Shown: one piece after another, positions 32,566 through 39,484 of the stretch | Layout of the letters: each line of letters opens with the position of its first letter | Position numbering within the stretch: position 1 is the stretch's first letter | Assembly: GCF_021109255.1 (NCBI RefSeq) | Contig: NZ_JAJODG010000002.1 | Length of the DNA: 64,000 nucleotides | Strand: one strand, 5' to 3' | From: Merdimmobilis hominis | GTDB lineage: Bacteria; Bacillota; Clostridia; Oscillospirales; Ruminococcaceae | Translations under genes and position numbers: made by a program | The notes under the pieces: generated by a model | The model's database searches: none | The model's input: only the letters and a program-made list of their open reading frames with translations | What the model was told of the DNA's origin: nothing

Positions 32566-33330
32566 TCACTCCTCTTCCCGCCATCCGCTCTGGGCCTGTT
32601 GGCGGAATCGGTATTCCTCCAAATAGGCCCGGTCCTCGGGGGTGAGGTCTGCTTTCTCCAGCATGTCCGGCCGCTTGTTGAGGGTGTTTTCCAGGGATTT
32701 CTGCCGCCGCCACTTGTCGATGTTGCCATGGTGGCCGGTGAAGAGGATCTCTGGCACCTTGCGGCCCATCCACTCCGGCGGGCGGGTGTACTGAGGGTAT
32801 TCCAGCAGTCCATTGTAATGGCTCTCATCGGTGTAGCAGCTCTCATCGGCCAGCACCCCTTCGCAGAGGCGGCCCACCGCGTCCACCACCACCAAAGCAG
32901 CCAATTCCCCACCGGTGAGGACGTAGTCCCCGATGCTGATCTCCTCGTCCACAATCTCGTCAATGACCCGCTGGTCGACCCCTTCATAGTGGCCGCAGAG
33001 GATGCAGATGTTGTCCATCTTCGAGAGTTCAATGGCCTTTTGCTGGGTAAAGGGCTTGCCCTGAGGGCTCATGTAGATGACATGGGGTTTGGCCCCCATA
33101 TCCTCCACAATGCTCTGGTAACAGCGGTAGATGGGCTCGGTCTGCATCACCAGGCCAAAGCCCCCGCCATAGGGGGCGTCGTCCACCCGGCCCTGTTTGC
33201 TGAGGGTGTAGGCCCGGATGTCCCGGCAGTGGATGTCCAGCTTGCCCGCCCGGCGGGCCCGGCCGATGATGCTGGTATCCAGCACTGTTTCACACATGTC
33301 CACAAAAAGGGTTGCAATCTCAATGCGCAT
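32566..33330 (-). CDS. trmD: tRNA (guanine37-N1)-methyltransferase
   Basis: 254 aa SPOUT methyltransferase. DDAPYGGGFGLVMQTEP, ILCGHYEGVDQRVID, EISIGDYVLTGGELAALVVV and the trefoil-knot region match TrmD. Its start overlaps the rimM stop (TGATG). Last gene of the ffh-rpsP operon. Confidence 0.97.
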   Translation of the reverse strand: MRIEIATLFVDMCETVLDTSIIGRARRAGKLDIHCRDIRAYTLSKQGRVDDAPYGGGFGLVMQTEPIYRCYQSIVEDMGAKPHVIYMSPQGKPFTQQKAIELSKMDNICILCGHYEGVDQRVIDEIVDEEISIGDYVLTGGELAALVVVDAVGRLCEGVLADESCYTDESHYNGLLEYPQYTRPPEWMGRKVPEILFTGHHGNIDKWRRQKSLENTLNKRPDMLEKADLTPEDRAYLEEYRFRQQAQSGWREEE

Positions 33331-33857
33331 CAGTCGTTTACCTCTTCCATCTCGTCAAACAGGCCCTCCAGGGGGGTGATGATCATTTTCTCCCCCTCCA
33401 AATCCACCGATTGGATAACCTGGGGGATGGCGGGGATCAGCCACTCCTGCCCCTCCCCGTCGGTGATGTGGTAGACGTCGTTAGCCCCGGTCTGGGAGAC
33501 GTCGGTCAAGGTGCCGTACACCCGGCCGGTGTCCCTGTCCACCACCGAGAGGCCGATCAGTTCCTGGATGAAGTAATCCCCTTCCTCCAGCTTGGCGTCC
33601 GCCCGGCGGATATACAGGGTTTTGCCCCGCAGCTTGACCGCTTCCTCAATGGTCTCAATCCCTTTGAGCTTGAGCAGGGTCATATTTTTCTGGGCACGGC
33701 AGCTGGTGATGGTCCAGGGGGTTTTGCCGCCGTCGGTGTACACCGTCCGAAATTCCTTGAGGAAATCCGGGGTGTCGCTCCAAGGATACACCTTCAGCTC
33801 CCCTTTGATGCCATGAGTGGTGACCACTTCGCCACACTCCAAAAACTCCAGTTTCAT
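33330..33857 (-). CDS. rimM: 16S rRNA processing protein RimM
   Basis: 175 aa. N-terminal barrel (GEVVTTHGIKGELKVYPWSD) and C-terminal PRC barrel (FIQELIGLSVVDRDTGRVYG, WLIPAIPQVIQSVDLEGEKM). Helps assemble the 30S head with S19. AGGAGGG precedes ATG 33857. Confidence 0.95.
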   Translation of the reverse strand: MKLEFLECGEVVTTHGIKGELKVYPWSDTPDFLKEFRTVYTDGGKTPWTITSCRAQKNMTLLKLKGIETIEEAVKLRGKTLYIRRADAKLEEGDYFIQELIGLSVVDRDTGRVYGTLTDVSQTGANDVYHITDGEGQEWLIPAIPQVIQSVDLEGEKMIITPLEGLFDEMEEVND

Positions 33858-33950
33858 ACTGTCCCTCCTGTTGCCGGTGTAATGCAGGCGGTTTCCAAAA
33901 AGTCCGCGGCCCGAAGGCTGTGGATTTTTTGCAGCCCGCCCTTTTATAGA

Positions 33951-33984
33951 AGAACAGGGAAAGCAAAGCCGCTTCCCCTGTCCG
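33951..33984 (-). promoter_or_regulatory. Hairpin between khpA and rimM
   Basis: GGACAGGGGAAGC pairs imperfectly with GCTTTCCCTGTTC (minus strand); followed by TTCTTCTATAAAA, not a good T run. Possibly an RNA-processing or partial attenuation site within the operon. Confidence 0.4.
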
Positions 33985-33992
33985 GTGTGCCA

Positions 33993-34232
33993 TTAGTCGA
34001 TTTCCACAGCGACCTTTTCCTCCGCACGGTTGGCGGCGGCGCGTACCACAGTGCGGATCGCCTTGGCGATCCGGCCCTGTTTGCCGATGACACGGCCCAT
34101 GTCGTCCTCCGCCACATGGAGGTGGTAGACGATGGTGCCGTCTTCCAAGGGCTCGTCCCGGGTGACCGAGACAGCGTCTTTGTCCTCCACCAAGCCCCGC
34201 GCGATGGTCACAATCAGTTTGTCCAGTTCCAT
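33993..34232 (-). CDS. khpA: KH-domain RNA-binding protein KhpA
   Basis: 79 aa single KH domain with the GxxG loop inside DMGRVIGKQGRIAKAIRTVV. KhpA-type proteins bind RNA, often with KhpB/Jag, and influence cell elongation. Conserved position between rpsP and rimM. GGAG precedes ATG 34232. Confidence 0.93.
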   Translation of the reverse strand: MELDKLIVTIARGLVEDKDAVSVTRDEPLEDGTIVYHLHVAEDDMGRVIGKQGRIAKAIRTVVRAAANRAEEKVAVEID

Positions 34233-34325
34233 AGCATTTCTCCGTTCTGCCCGATTTGGTGGGCCTTGTGCAAACGGCCGGTCCGGCGCTAAAACCGGGC
34301 CGGCCGCGGCGATTGGGTCTTTGTC

Positions 34326-34568
34326 TTACAGAACGTTGTTCTTCTTCAGCAGGGCTTTTACGGTATCGGTGGGCTGAGCGCCGTTGGCGATCCATTTTTT
34401 CACTTTCTCAGCGTCCACTTTCACAGCGGAAGGCTCCTGATTGGGATCGTAGGTGCCAATCTCCTCGATGAATCTGCCGTCTCTGGGGTACCGGGAGTCG
34501 GCGACAACGATGCGGTAAAAGGGAGCTTTTTTGGCGCCCATGCGGCGCAGTCTGATTTTAACAGCCAT
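34326..34568 (-). CDS. rpsP: Ribosomal protein S16
   Basis: 80 aa; MAVKIRLRRMGAKKAPFYRI and VADSRYPRDGRFIEEIGTYD are diagnostic. AGGAGG precedes ATG 34568. Standard ffh-rpsP-khpA-rimM-trmD order. Confidence 0.98.
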   Translation of the reverse strand: MAVKIRLRRMGAKKAPFYRIVVADSRYPRDGRFIEEIGTYDPNQEPSAVKVDAEKVKKWIANGAQPTDTVKALLKKNNVL

Positions 34569-34636
34569 GTATGTTCCTCCTGAATTCTTTCTTTTTTGGT
34601 TGATTTATGTTTACCCCTAATGGGGAAAAACCGCAG

Positions 34637-35983
34637 TTAAAAGGGCATGCCGCCAAAGGGCATGCGGCGGCGTTTTTTGCCGCTGCCGGACTTTCCGCCC
34701 AGCTGCTTCATCACCTTCTGCATCTGCTCAAACTGGCGCAGCAACCGGTTGACATCCTCCACCCGTGTGCCGCTGCCGGCGGCGATGCGGCGTTTGCGGG
34801 AGGGGTTGATGACGGTGGGCTTCTCCCGCTCCAGCTTTGTCATCGAGCTGATGATGGCCTCCACCTTTTTCAGTTCGGCCTCGCCCTGGGCAGCTTCCGC
34901 ATCCCCGATCTTGCCAGAGAGGCCGGGGAGCATCCCCAACACTTGGCTCAAGGGACCCATGCTCTTGATCTGCTGCATCTGGTCCAGCAGGTCGTTCATA
35001 TCAAAGGAGTTCTGCTTCAGTTTTTTGGCCATTTCCAGGGCTTTTTTCTCGTCCACTGTGGTCTGGGCCTTTTCAATCAGGGTCAGCACATCGCCCATTC
35101 CTAGGATCCGGGAGGCCATCCGGTCGGGGTAAAAGACCTCCAGGTCCTCCAGCTTCTCGCCGGTGCCTGCAAACTTGATGGGCTTGCCGGTGACCGCGCG
35201 CACCGAGAGGGCCGCGCCGCCCCGGGTGTCGCCGTCCAACTTGGTGAGGATGGTGCCGTCGATGCCCAAGGCCTCGTCAAAGGCCTGTGCCGCATTGACA
35301 GCGTCCTGGCCGGTCATGGCGTCGATCACCAAGAGGATCTCGTGGGGTTTGACCTCCGCCTTGATGGTCTTGAGCTCGTTCATCAATTCTTCGTCGATGT
35401 GGAGGCGGCCGGCGGTATCCAAAATCACAATGTCGTTGCCGTGGTCTTTGGCGTGGGAAACCGCCTTTTGGGCGATCTCCACTGGGTTTCCAGCACCCAT
35501 CTCAAACACCGGGACGCCGATCTTCTCCCCCACCACCTGGAGCTGTTTGATAGCCGCAGGGCGGTAGACGTCGCAGGCGACCAGCAACGGCCGCTTGCCC
35601 TGGTTTTTAAAGTAGAGGGCCAGCTTGCCGGAATGGGTGGTCTTGCCTGCGCCTTGAAGGCCACACATCATGATGATGGTGGGGATTTTAGAGGACATGT
35701 TAATCCGGGCGTTAACCGAACCCATCAAAGCGGTCATCTCATCGTTGACAATCTTTATGACCTGCTGGGCGGGGGTCAGGCTCTCCAGTACCTCGTCTCC
35801 AATGGCCTTTTCGGTGACCGCGGCGATGAAATCCTTGGCCACTTTGTAGTTGACGTCGGCTTCCAGGAGGGCGAGGCGCACCTCCCGCATGGCCTCCTTC
35901 ACGTCGGATTCTTTCAATTTTCCCTTGGAGCGCAGCCGTTTAAACGCTTCGCTCAGCTTATCGGAAAGGCTTTCAAATGCCAT
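34637..35983 (-). CDS. ffh: Signal recognition particle GTPase Ffh
   Basis: 448 aa. N domain helices, GTPase G domain with GLQGAGKTTHSGKLA, DVYRPAAIKQL, DTAGRLHIDEEL and TKLDGDTRGG, then the Met-rich M domain (MNDLLDQMQQIKSMG, RRIAAGSGTRVEDVNRLLRQ) that binds SRP RNA and signal peptides. GAGGTGG precedes ATG 35983. Its SRP RNA gene is not in the window. Confidence 0.98.
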   Translation of the reverse strand: MAFESLSDKLSEAFKRLRSKGKLKESDVKEAMREVRLALLEADVNYKVAKDFIAAVTEKAIGDEVLESLTPAQQVIKIVNDEMTALMGSVNARINMSSKIPTIIMMCGLQGAGKTTHSGKLALYFKNQGKRPLLVACDVYRPAAIKQLQVVGEKIGVPVFEMGAGNPVEIAQKAVSHAKDHGNDIVILDTAGRLHIDEELMNELKTIKAEVKPHEILLVIDAMTGQDAVNAAQAFDEALGIDGTILTKLDGDTRGGAALSVRAVTGKPIKFAGTGEKLEDLEVFYPDRMASRILGMGDVLTLIEKAQTTVDEKKALEMAKKLKQNSFDMNDLLDQMQQIKSMGPLSQVLGMLPGLSGKIGDAEAAQGEAELKKVEAIISSMTKLEREKPTVINPSRKRRIAAGSGTRVEDVNRLLRQFEQMQKVMKQLGGKSGSGKKRRRMPFGGMPF

Positions 35984-36001
35984 GGCAGGTCCACCTCGTT
36001 T

Positions 36002-36364
36002 CTATTCGCTTAAAGATGTTGCAATTTCAATGATGCGGCGGGCTTTACGGACCGCTTCGCCATTGGTGGAGAACCGGGATTCATACAGGTCGATGTCCTG
36101 GGCGGCCTCGATGATCTCCCGAAGGCCGGCCTCAATCTCCCGGAACCGTTTGGCCAAGCCGAGGCGCTCCTCATATTCCAAAAGCTGGGCCTCCGCCCGC
36201 TTGATGGAATCCCGCACCCCCTGCCGGGTGATGCCCGAAAGGCCTGAAATCTCCGCCAGGGAGAGGTCGGCGTTGTAGTAGAGCTCGATGACCTCCCGCT
36301 GTTTTTCGGTGAGCATGTCGCCGTAAAAATCCAGCAGGATGGAGATGCTCAAATCCTTTGCCAT
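36002..36364 (-). CDS. ylxM: YlxM/p13 family helix-turn-helix protein
   Basis: 120 aa. Sigma-factor-4-like helix-turn-helix (LTEKQREVIELYYNADLSLA, EISGLSGITRQGVRDSIKRA). The YlxM family is encoded just before ffh in Firmicutes and is linked to the SRP. The start at 36364 follows GGGGAGG; the longer frame to 36415 lacks a site. 18 bp before ffh. Confidence 0.92.
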   Translation of the reverse strand: MAKDLSISILLDFYGDMLTEKQREVIELYYNADLSLAEISGLSGITRQGVRDSIKRAEAQLLEYEERLGLAKRFREIEAGLREIIEAAQDIDLYESRFSTNGEAVRKARRIIEIATSLSE

Positions 36365-36424
36365 CGCCCCGCCTCCCCGCATCCCATTGTGTAAAGGGAT
36401 ATTCTTTACAGACAATCCTTTTGT

Positions 36425-36453
36425 ATTCTACCAGAGGATGGGATGGCTGTCAA
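36425..36453 (-). promoter_or_regulatory. Promoter of the ylxM-ffh-rpsP-khpA-rimM-trmD operon
   Basis: On the minus strand TTGACA (36448-36453), 17-nt spacer, TAGAAT (36425-36430). Confidence 0.85.
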
Positions 36454-36561
36454 GGAAATTCCTTTACATCTCCAAACTTTTTTTCGTTTCCTTGGCGATT
36501 TTACCCTTCTCCCCGGCGGATTCTTCCAAAATTAGTGGGATTCCGCGCAAACAGCCCCCGC

Positions 36562-36936
36562 TTACCGGGACACCTGCTTACCTCCTATTTTCTCCACCGC
36601 CGCCCCGGCCAAAGCCGAGCACCCATAAACCGCAATGCAGATAATCCACCCGTAATGAGGGTATTGGGGAGGGAGATGGCTTTGGAACCCGCCCAGCAAC
36701 TCCCCCAAAACAACTCCGCATAGGTAGCCGCCGGATGTGACCCAGGCGAACCGGAACCGTCCCAGCAAGGTGGGGAAAGCCGAAACCAGGGCACAAGGGA
36801 GCAGGATGTTCCGCGCCGCCCAGTCCGGGGTGTAGGCATAGAAAGGCATACCGATGCCGAACACCTGCCGGCTCACCAGATAGGCTGTCAGATAGCATGC
36901 CAAGACAGCCCCAAATTGTAACACCCGTTGTTTCAT
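36562..36936 (-). CDS. Hypothetical membrane protein, 124 aa
   Basis: Four hydrophobic segments (QFGAVLACYLTAYLVS, ILLPCALVSAFPTLLG, VTSGGYLCGVVLGELLGG, WIICIAVYGCSALAGAAV). Start ATG 36936 follows GAGGAGGGG by 4 nt. No family motif recognised. Upstream of and co-oriented with the ylxM operon, which has its own promoter. Confidence 0.65.
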   Translation of the reverse strand: MKQRVLQFGAVLACYLTAYLVSRQVFGIGMPFYAYTPDWAARNILLPCALVSAFPTLLGRFRFAWVTSGGYLCGVVLGELLGGFQSHLPPQYPHYGWIICIAVYGCSALAGAAVEKIGGKQVSR

Positions 36937-37033
36937 AAAACCCCTCCTCACAGCCTTGGAGCGCAATGGATCCTTCTGGCACCATGATACCATGGGCGCT
37001 CAATGAGCTGCAACCCGAATTTTCCCTGCCTCG

Positions 37034-37063
37034 TTGACAGCATTCCCCCTCCCCCGCTATAAT
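37034..37063 (+). promoter_or_regulatory. Promoter of mtnN
   Basis: TTGACA (37034-37039), 18-nt spacer, TATAAT (37058-37063). Confidence 0.85.
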
Positions 37064-37112
37064 AAGGGAAAAAACAACACCGGCCCATCTGCCGGGGAAA
37101 GAGGAAACCGCT

Positions 37113-37796
37113 ATGGTATGGGGAATTTTGGGGGCTCTGGACGAAGAAGTCGCCCTCATCCAGCAGAATATGGAGATTGAAAGTGCCACCAAGATTTACG
37201 GCACCACCGTTTATACCGGCAAAGTCTATGGGCAACAGGTAGTTTTGGTCTGCTGCGGCATCGGCAAGGTAAACGCCGCAGCCTGCGCCAGCGTTGTCCT
37301 GCGGGAATTTGGGGCCGACGCTATCATCAATGTGGGCATCGCCGGTGCGGCCGCACCCCAAATGAACATTCTGGATGTGGTTCTGTCGGATGAGGTTGTC
37401 TTCCATGACACCTGCAAAGCCATGGAGGAATACTATCCTTTCACCCAGACCTTCCGGGCGGATGAAACCCTGCTCCGCTTGGCTGAGGAAGCCTGCCAGG
37501 CAGTGCTGGAGGAGCCCTTCCATTTCCATGTGGGCCGGATCGCCACCGGCGACCAGTTTGTAGAGAGCAAAGCGGTCAAAGACGACATCGTCTCCCGGAC
37601 CCACCCACTCTGTGTGGAGATGGAAGGTGCGGCTGTGGGCCAGATTGCCGTCATGAACAATAAGCCTTTCCTGGTGATCCGTTCCATGTCCGACAACGCC
37701 GAAGACAATGCCAACGATCTCTATGACAACTTCATCGAGCTGGCAGCGGGTCATTCGGCAGCCATCATTCTGGAAATGCTGAAAAAATCCAAGTAG
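37113..37796 (+). CDS. mtnN: 5'-methylthioadenosine/S-adenosylhomocysteine nucleosidase
   Basis: 227 aa. Cleaves adenine from MTA and SAH in methyl-cycle salvage. GILGALDEEVALI (general Glu), GIGKVNAAACASV, INVGIAGAA, GDQFV and the ribose-binding VEMEGAAVGQIA plus catalytic Asp in MSDNAED are present. GAAAGAGGAAACC precedes ATG 37113. Monocistronic. Confidence 0.95.
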   Translation: MVWGILGALDEEVALIQQNMEIESATKIYGTTVYTGKVYGQQVVLVCCGIGKVNAAACASVVLREFGADAIINVGIAGAAAPQMNILDVVLSDEVVFHDTCKAMEEYYPFTQTFRADETLLRLAEEACQAVLEEPFHFHVGRIATGDQFVESKAVKDDIVSRTHPLCVEMEGAAVGQIAVMNNKPFLVIRSMSDNAEDNANDLYDNFIELAAGHSAAIILEMLKKSK

Positions 37797-37861
37797 GGCG
37801 TCGGATTCTCCTCGGGTTTTTTGGTTATTTGCACAAAGATTTTTAAAATTTTTAAAAGATA

Positions 37862-37890
37862 TTCACAAACCAAAAAAGTTGCTGTATAAT
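37862..37890 (+). promoter_or_regulatory. Promoter of the TRIC-type channel gene
   Basis: TTCACA (37862-37867), 17-nt spacer, TATAAT (37885-37890). The -10 overlaps an upstream in-frame ATG (37889), which therefore cannot be the translation start. Confidence 0.75.
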
Positions 37891-37936
37891 GGGCGCAGAT
37901 TCACCTCCACCACTACAAAACAAGGGGGAAACATCT

Positions 37937-38584
37937 GTGCCCATTCTTGGCATCTTTGATTTTATCGGCGTGTTTGTCTTCGCTCTTTCGGGCGCTTTGG
38001 TCGCCATCCAGCGCAAGATGGACGTCTTCGGCATCTATGTCTTAGCCACTGTAACCGCCTGTGGCGGCGGGGTAATCCGGGATGTGGTTATGGACAATGG
38101 CATCCCTGCTATCTTCAGCAGCTACACCACCATTGCATTGATTGTGGCTGCGGCCACATTGGCCATCATGCTCTGCGCGGCCAGCTTGTCCGGCAAGCTT
38201 TTTCGCCGGGTCCATTGGCAGTTTCTGATGAACGCCTGCGACGCCATTGGCCTGGCGGTCTTTGTGGTGGATGCCGGTGTCAAATCCATCCGCCAGGGAT
38301 ACAACATGCCTCAGTTTTTGTTTGTGTCCATTATCACCGGTGTGGGCGGCGGTGTCCTGCGGGACTTGTTCTGTCAGCGGGTTCCGGTCATCCTGCGCAA
38401 AGAGGTGTATGCCTCCGCCGGGGTGGCGGGCGCTCTCTTCCTGTGGTTTGCCCACCCCTATTTGGGGATGACCATCGCCACCTATGGGGCCATGGCGGTT
38501 GTGTTCTTTGTGCGGATGATCAGCCTGAAGTATGACATGAACCTCCCCCGGGTGGAAGACCGGTCCCTCAACAGCATGTCTTAA
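37937..38584 (+). CDS. TRIC cation channel family (UPF0126) protein
   Basis: 215 aa from GTG 37937 (AAGGGGG 9 nt upstream). Two related halves of three helices each, with the family repeats FDFIGVFVFALSGALVAIQR / TACGGGVIRDVV and CDAIGLAVFVVDAGVKS / TGVGGGVLRDLFC. Prokaryotic TRIC proteins are trimeric K+-type channels; YadS/YicG relatives have also been linked to other substrates. Monocistronic, just before the tRNA cluster. Confidence 0.88.
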   Translation: MPILGIFDFIGVFVFALSGALVAIQRKMDVFGIYVLATVTACGGGVIRDVVMDNGIPAIFSSYTTIALIVAAATLAIMLCAASLSGKLFRRVHWQFLMNACDAIGLAVFVVDAGVKSIRQGYNMPQFLFVSIITGVGGGVLRDLFCQRVPVILRKEVYASAGVAGALFLWFAHPYLGMTIATYGAMAVVFFVRMISLKYDMNLPRVEDRSLNSMS

Positions 38585-38678
38585 CGGGCCGCCCCTATCT
38601 ATTGGCCCATTTCAAAAGTTGTTTCCCTGCTGATTTGCTGGAAATATGGGGAAAGGTTAAATTTCTATGCAAAAGCTG

Positions 38679-38707
38679 TTGACAAACTCACCCTATTTTG
38701 CTAAAAT
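38679..38707 (+). promoter_or_regulatory. Promoter of the tRNA cluster
   Basis: TTGACA (38679-38684), 17-nt spacer, TAAAAT (38702-38707). Confidence 0.85.
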
Positions 38708-38733
38708 ATAGTTCGTTGCTTAGGCAAATTCCT

Positions 38734-38807
38734 GCGGGTGTAGTTCAATGGTAGAATCCCAGCCTTCCAAGCTGGTCGCGTGGGTTCGATTCCCATCACC
38801 CGCTCCA
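38734..38807 (+). tRNA. tRNA-Gly (anticodon UCC)
   Basis: GCGGGTG acceptor pairs with CACCCGC; anticodon stem CCAGC/GCTGG with loop CTTCCAA gives TCC; T loop TTCGATT; CCA encoded at 38805-38807. Confidence 0.97.
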
Positions 38808-38840
38808 CACCCTTCTGGGAATCCTATAATTTTACAGTAT

Positions 38841-38917
38841 GCGCCAATAGCTCAGCTGGATAGAGCAACTGCCTTCTAAGCAGTAGGTCAGGGGTTCGAG
38901 TCCCTTTTGGCGCACCA
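38841..38917 (+). tRNA. tRNA-Arg (anticodon UCU)
   Basis: GCGCCAA acceptor pairs with TTGGCGC; loop CTTCTAA on stem ACTGC/GCAGT gives TCT; T loop TTCGAGT; A discriminator and CCA encoded. Confidence 0.97.
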
Positions 38918-38920
38918 TAT

Positions 38921-38998
38921 GGTGGATATAGCGTAGTTGGTTAACGCGTCAGATTGTGGCTCTGAAGACCGTGGGTTCGAATCCCACTATCCACCCCA
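38921..38998 (+). tRNA. tRNA-His (anticodon GUG)
   Basis: Starts with the encoded G-1 (38921) opposite C73, the histidine identity pair. GTGGATA pairs with TATCCAC, anticodon GTG in TTGTGGC, and CCA is encoded at 38996-38998. Confidence 0.97.
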
Positions 38999-39006
38999 TT
39001 TAAAAA

Positions 39007-39030
39007 GAAAAAGGCTTCGGCCTTTTTTCT
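39007..39030 (+). terminator. Terminator between tRNA-His and tRNA-Gln
   Basis: AAAAGGC-TTCG-GCCTTTT with flanking T run. It splits the cluster after three tRNAs, so tRNA-Gln depends on read-through or an unseen promoter. Confidence 0.75.
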
Positions 39031-39039
39031 ATATATTGC

Positions 39040-39115
39040 TGGGCTGTCGCCAAGCGGTAAGGCACAGGACTTTGACTCCTGCATTCCGCTGGTTCGAATC
39101 CAGCCAGCCCAACCA
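39040..39115 (+). tRNA. tRNA-Gln (anticodon UUG)
   Basis: TGGGCTG acceptor pairs with CAGCCCA; anticodon loop CTTTGAC on stem AGGA/TCCT gives TTG; T loop TTCGAAT; A discriminator and CCA at 39113-39115. Confidence 0.97.
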
Positions 39116-39169
39116 AAAATGCGGCGTATGAGTTTTCTGGAAACAGAGATTCATATGCCGCATTTTTTC
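39116..39169 (+). terminator. Terminator after the tRNA cluster
   Basis: AAAATGCGGC..TATGA pairs with TCATATGCCGCATTTT, followed by a T run. Confidence 0.85.
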
Positions 39170-39484
39170 CTATGGGGCTCTGCCCCCTTTGGATGTCGGT
39201 TTTCTCCGCTACCGCTCTAAAAACCTCCTGACACCCCCGAAGGGGAAAGCGGCAAATGCCATTCGGCCTGCCGCTGGATATAAGACATCTTTTCTATCCT
39301 CAATAGATAAGCCGGAGCAAAGTTCGCTTTGCTCCGGCTTATTTTTATAGCAGCCTCTCTTATTATGTTGCGGTTTTGTGTTGGTACCGCTCAATCAAAA
39401 TGCCTCTGCCCTTTTCCCCACAGTTAAAACAATCCCCTGGGTTCCGACGCTGGAACCAGGGGATTGCTCTCACGTTTATTGGGG
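39170..39484. other. Gene-free stretch with hairpins
   Basis: No supported gene. ATAAGCCGGAGCAAAG-TTCG (39307-39326) and its exact complement up to 39342 form a 16-bp perfect stem with UUCG loop and T run, a strong terminator or stable RNA end with no gene upstream on either strand. The first part (39171-39300) is rich in short C and G runs and may be decayed sequence. Confidence 0.5.
39424..39466 (-). terminator. Terminator of the ABC exporter operon
   Basis: AATCCCCTGGGTTCC pairs with GGAACCAGGGGATT; minus-strand T run from the AAAAC at 39426-39430. Confidence 0.85.

Noticed and set aside
37889..37936. ATG 37889 as start of the TRIC-type protein
   Set aside because: It lies within the predicted -10 box, upstream of the transcript start.
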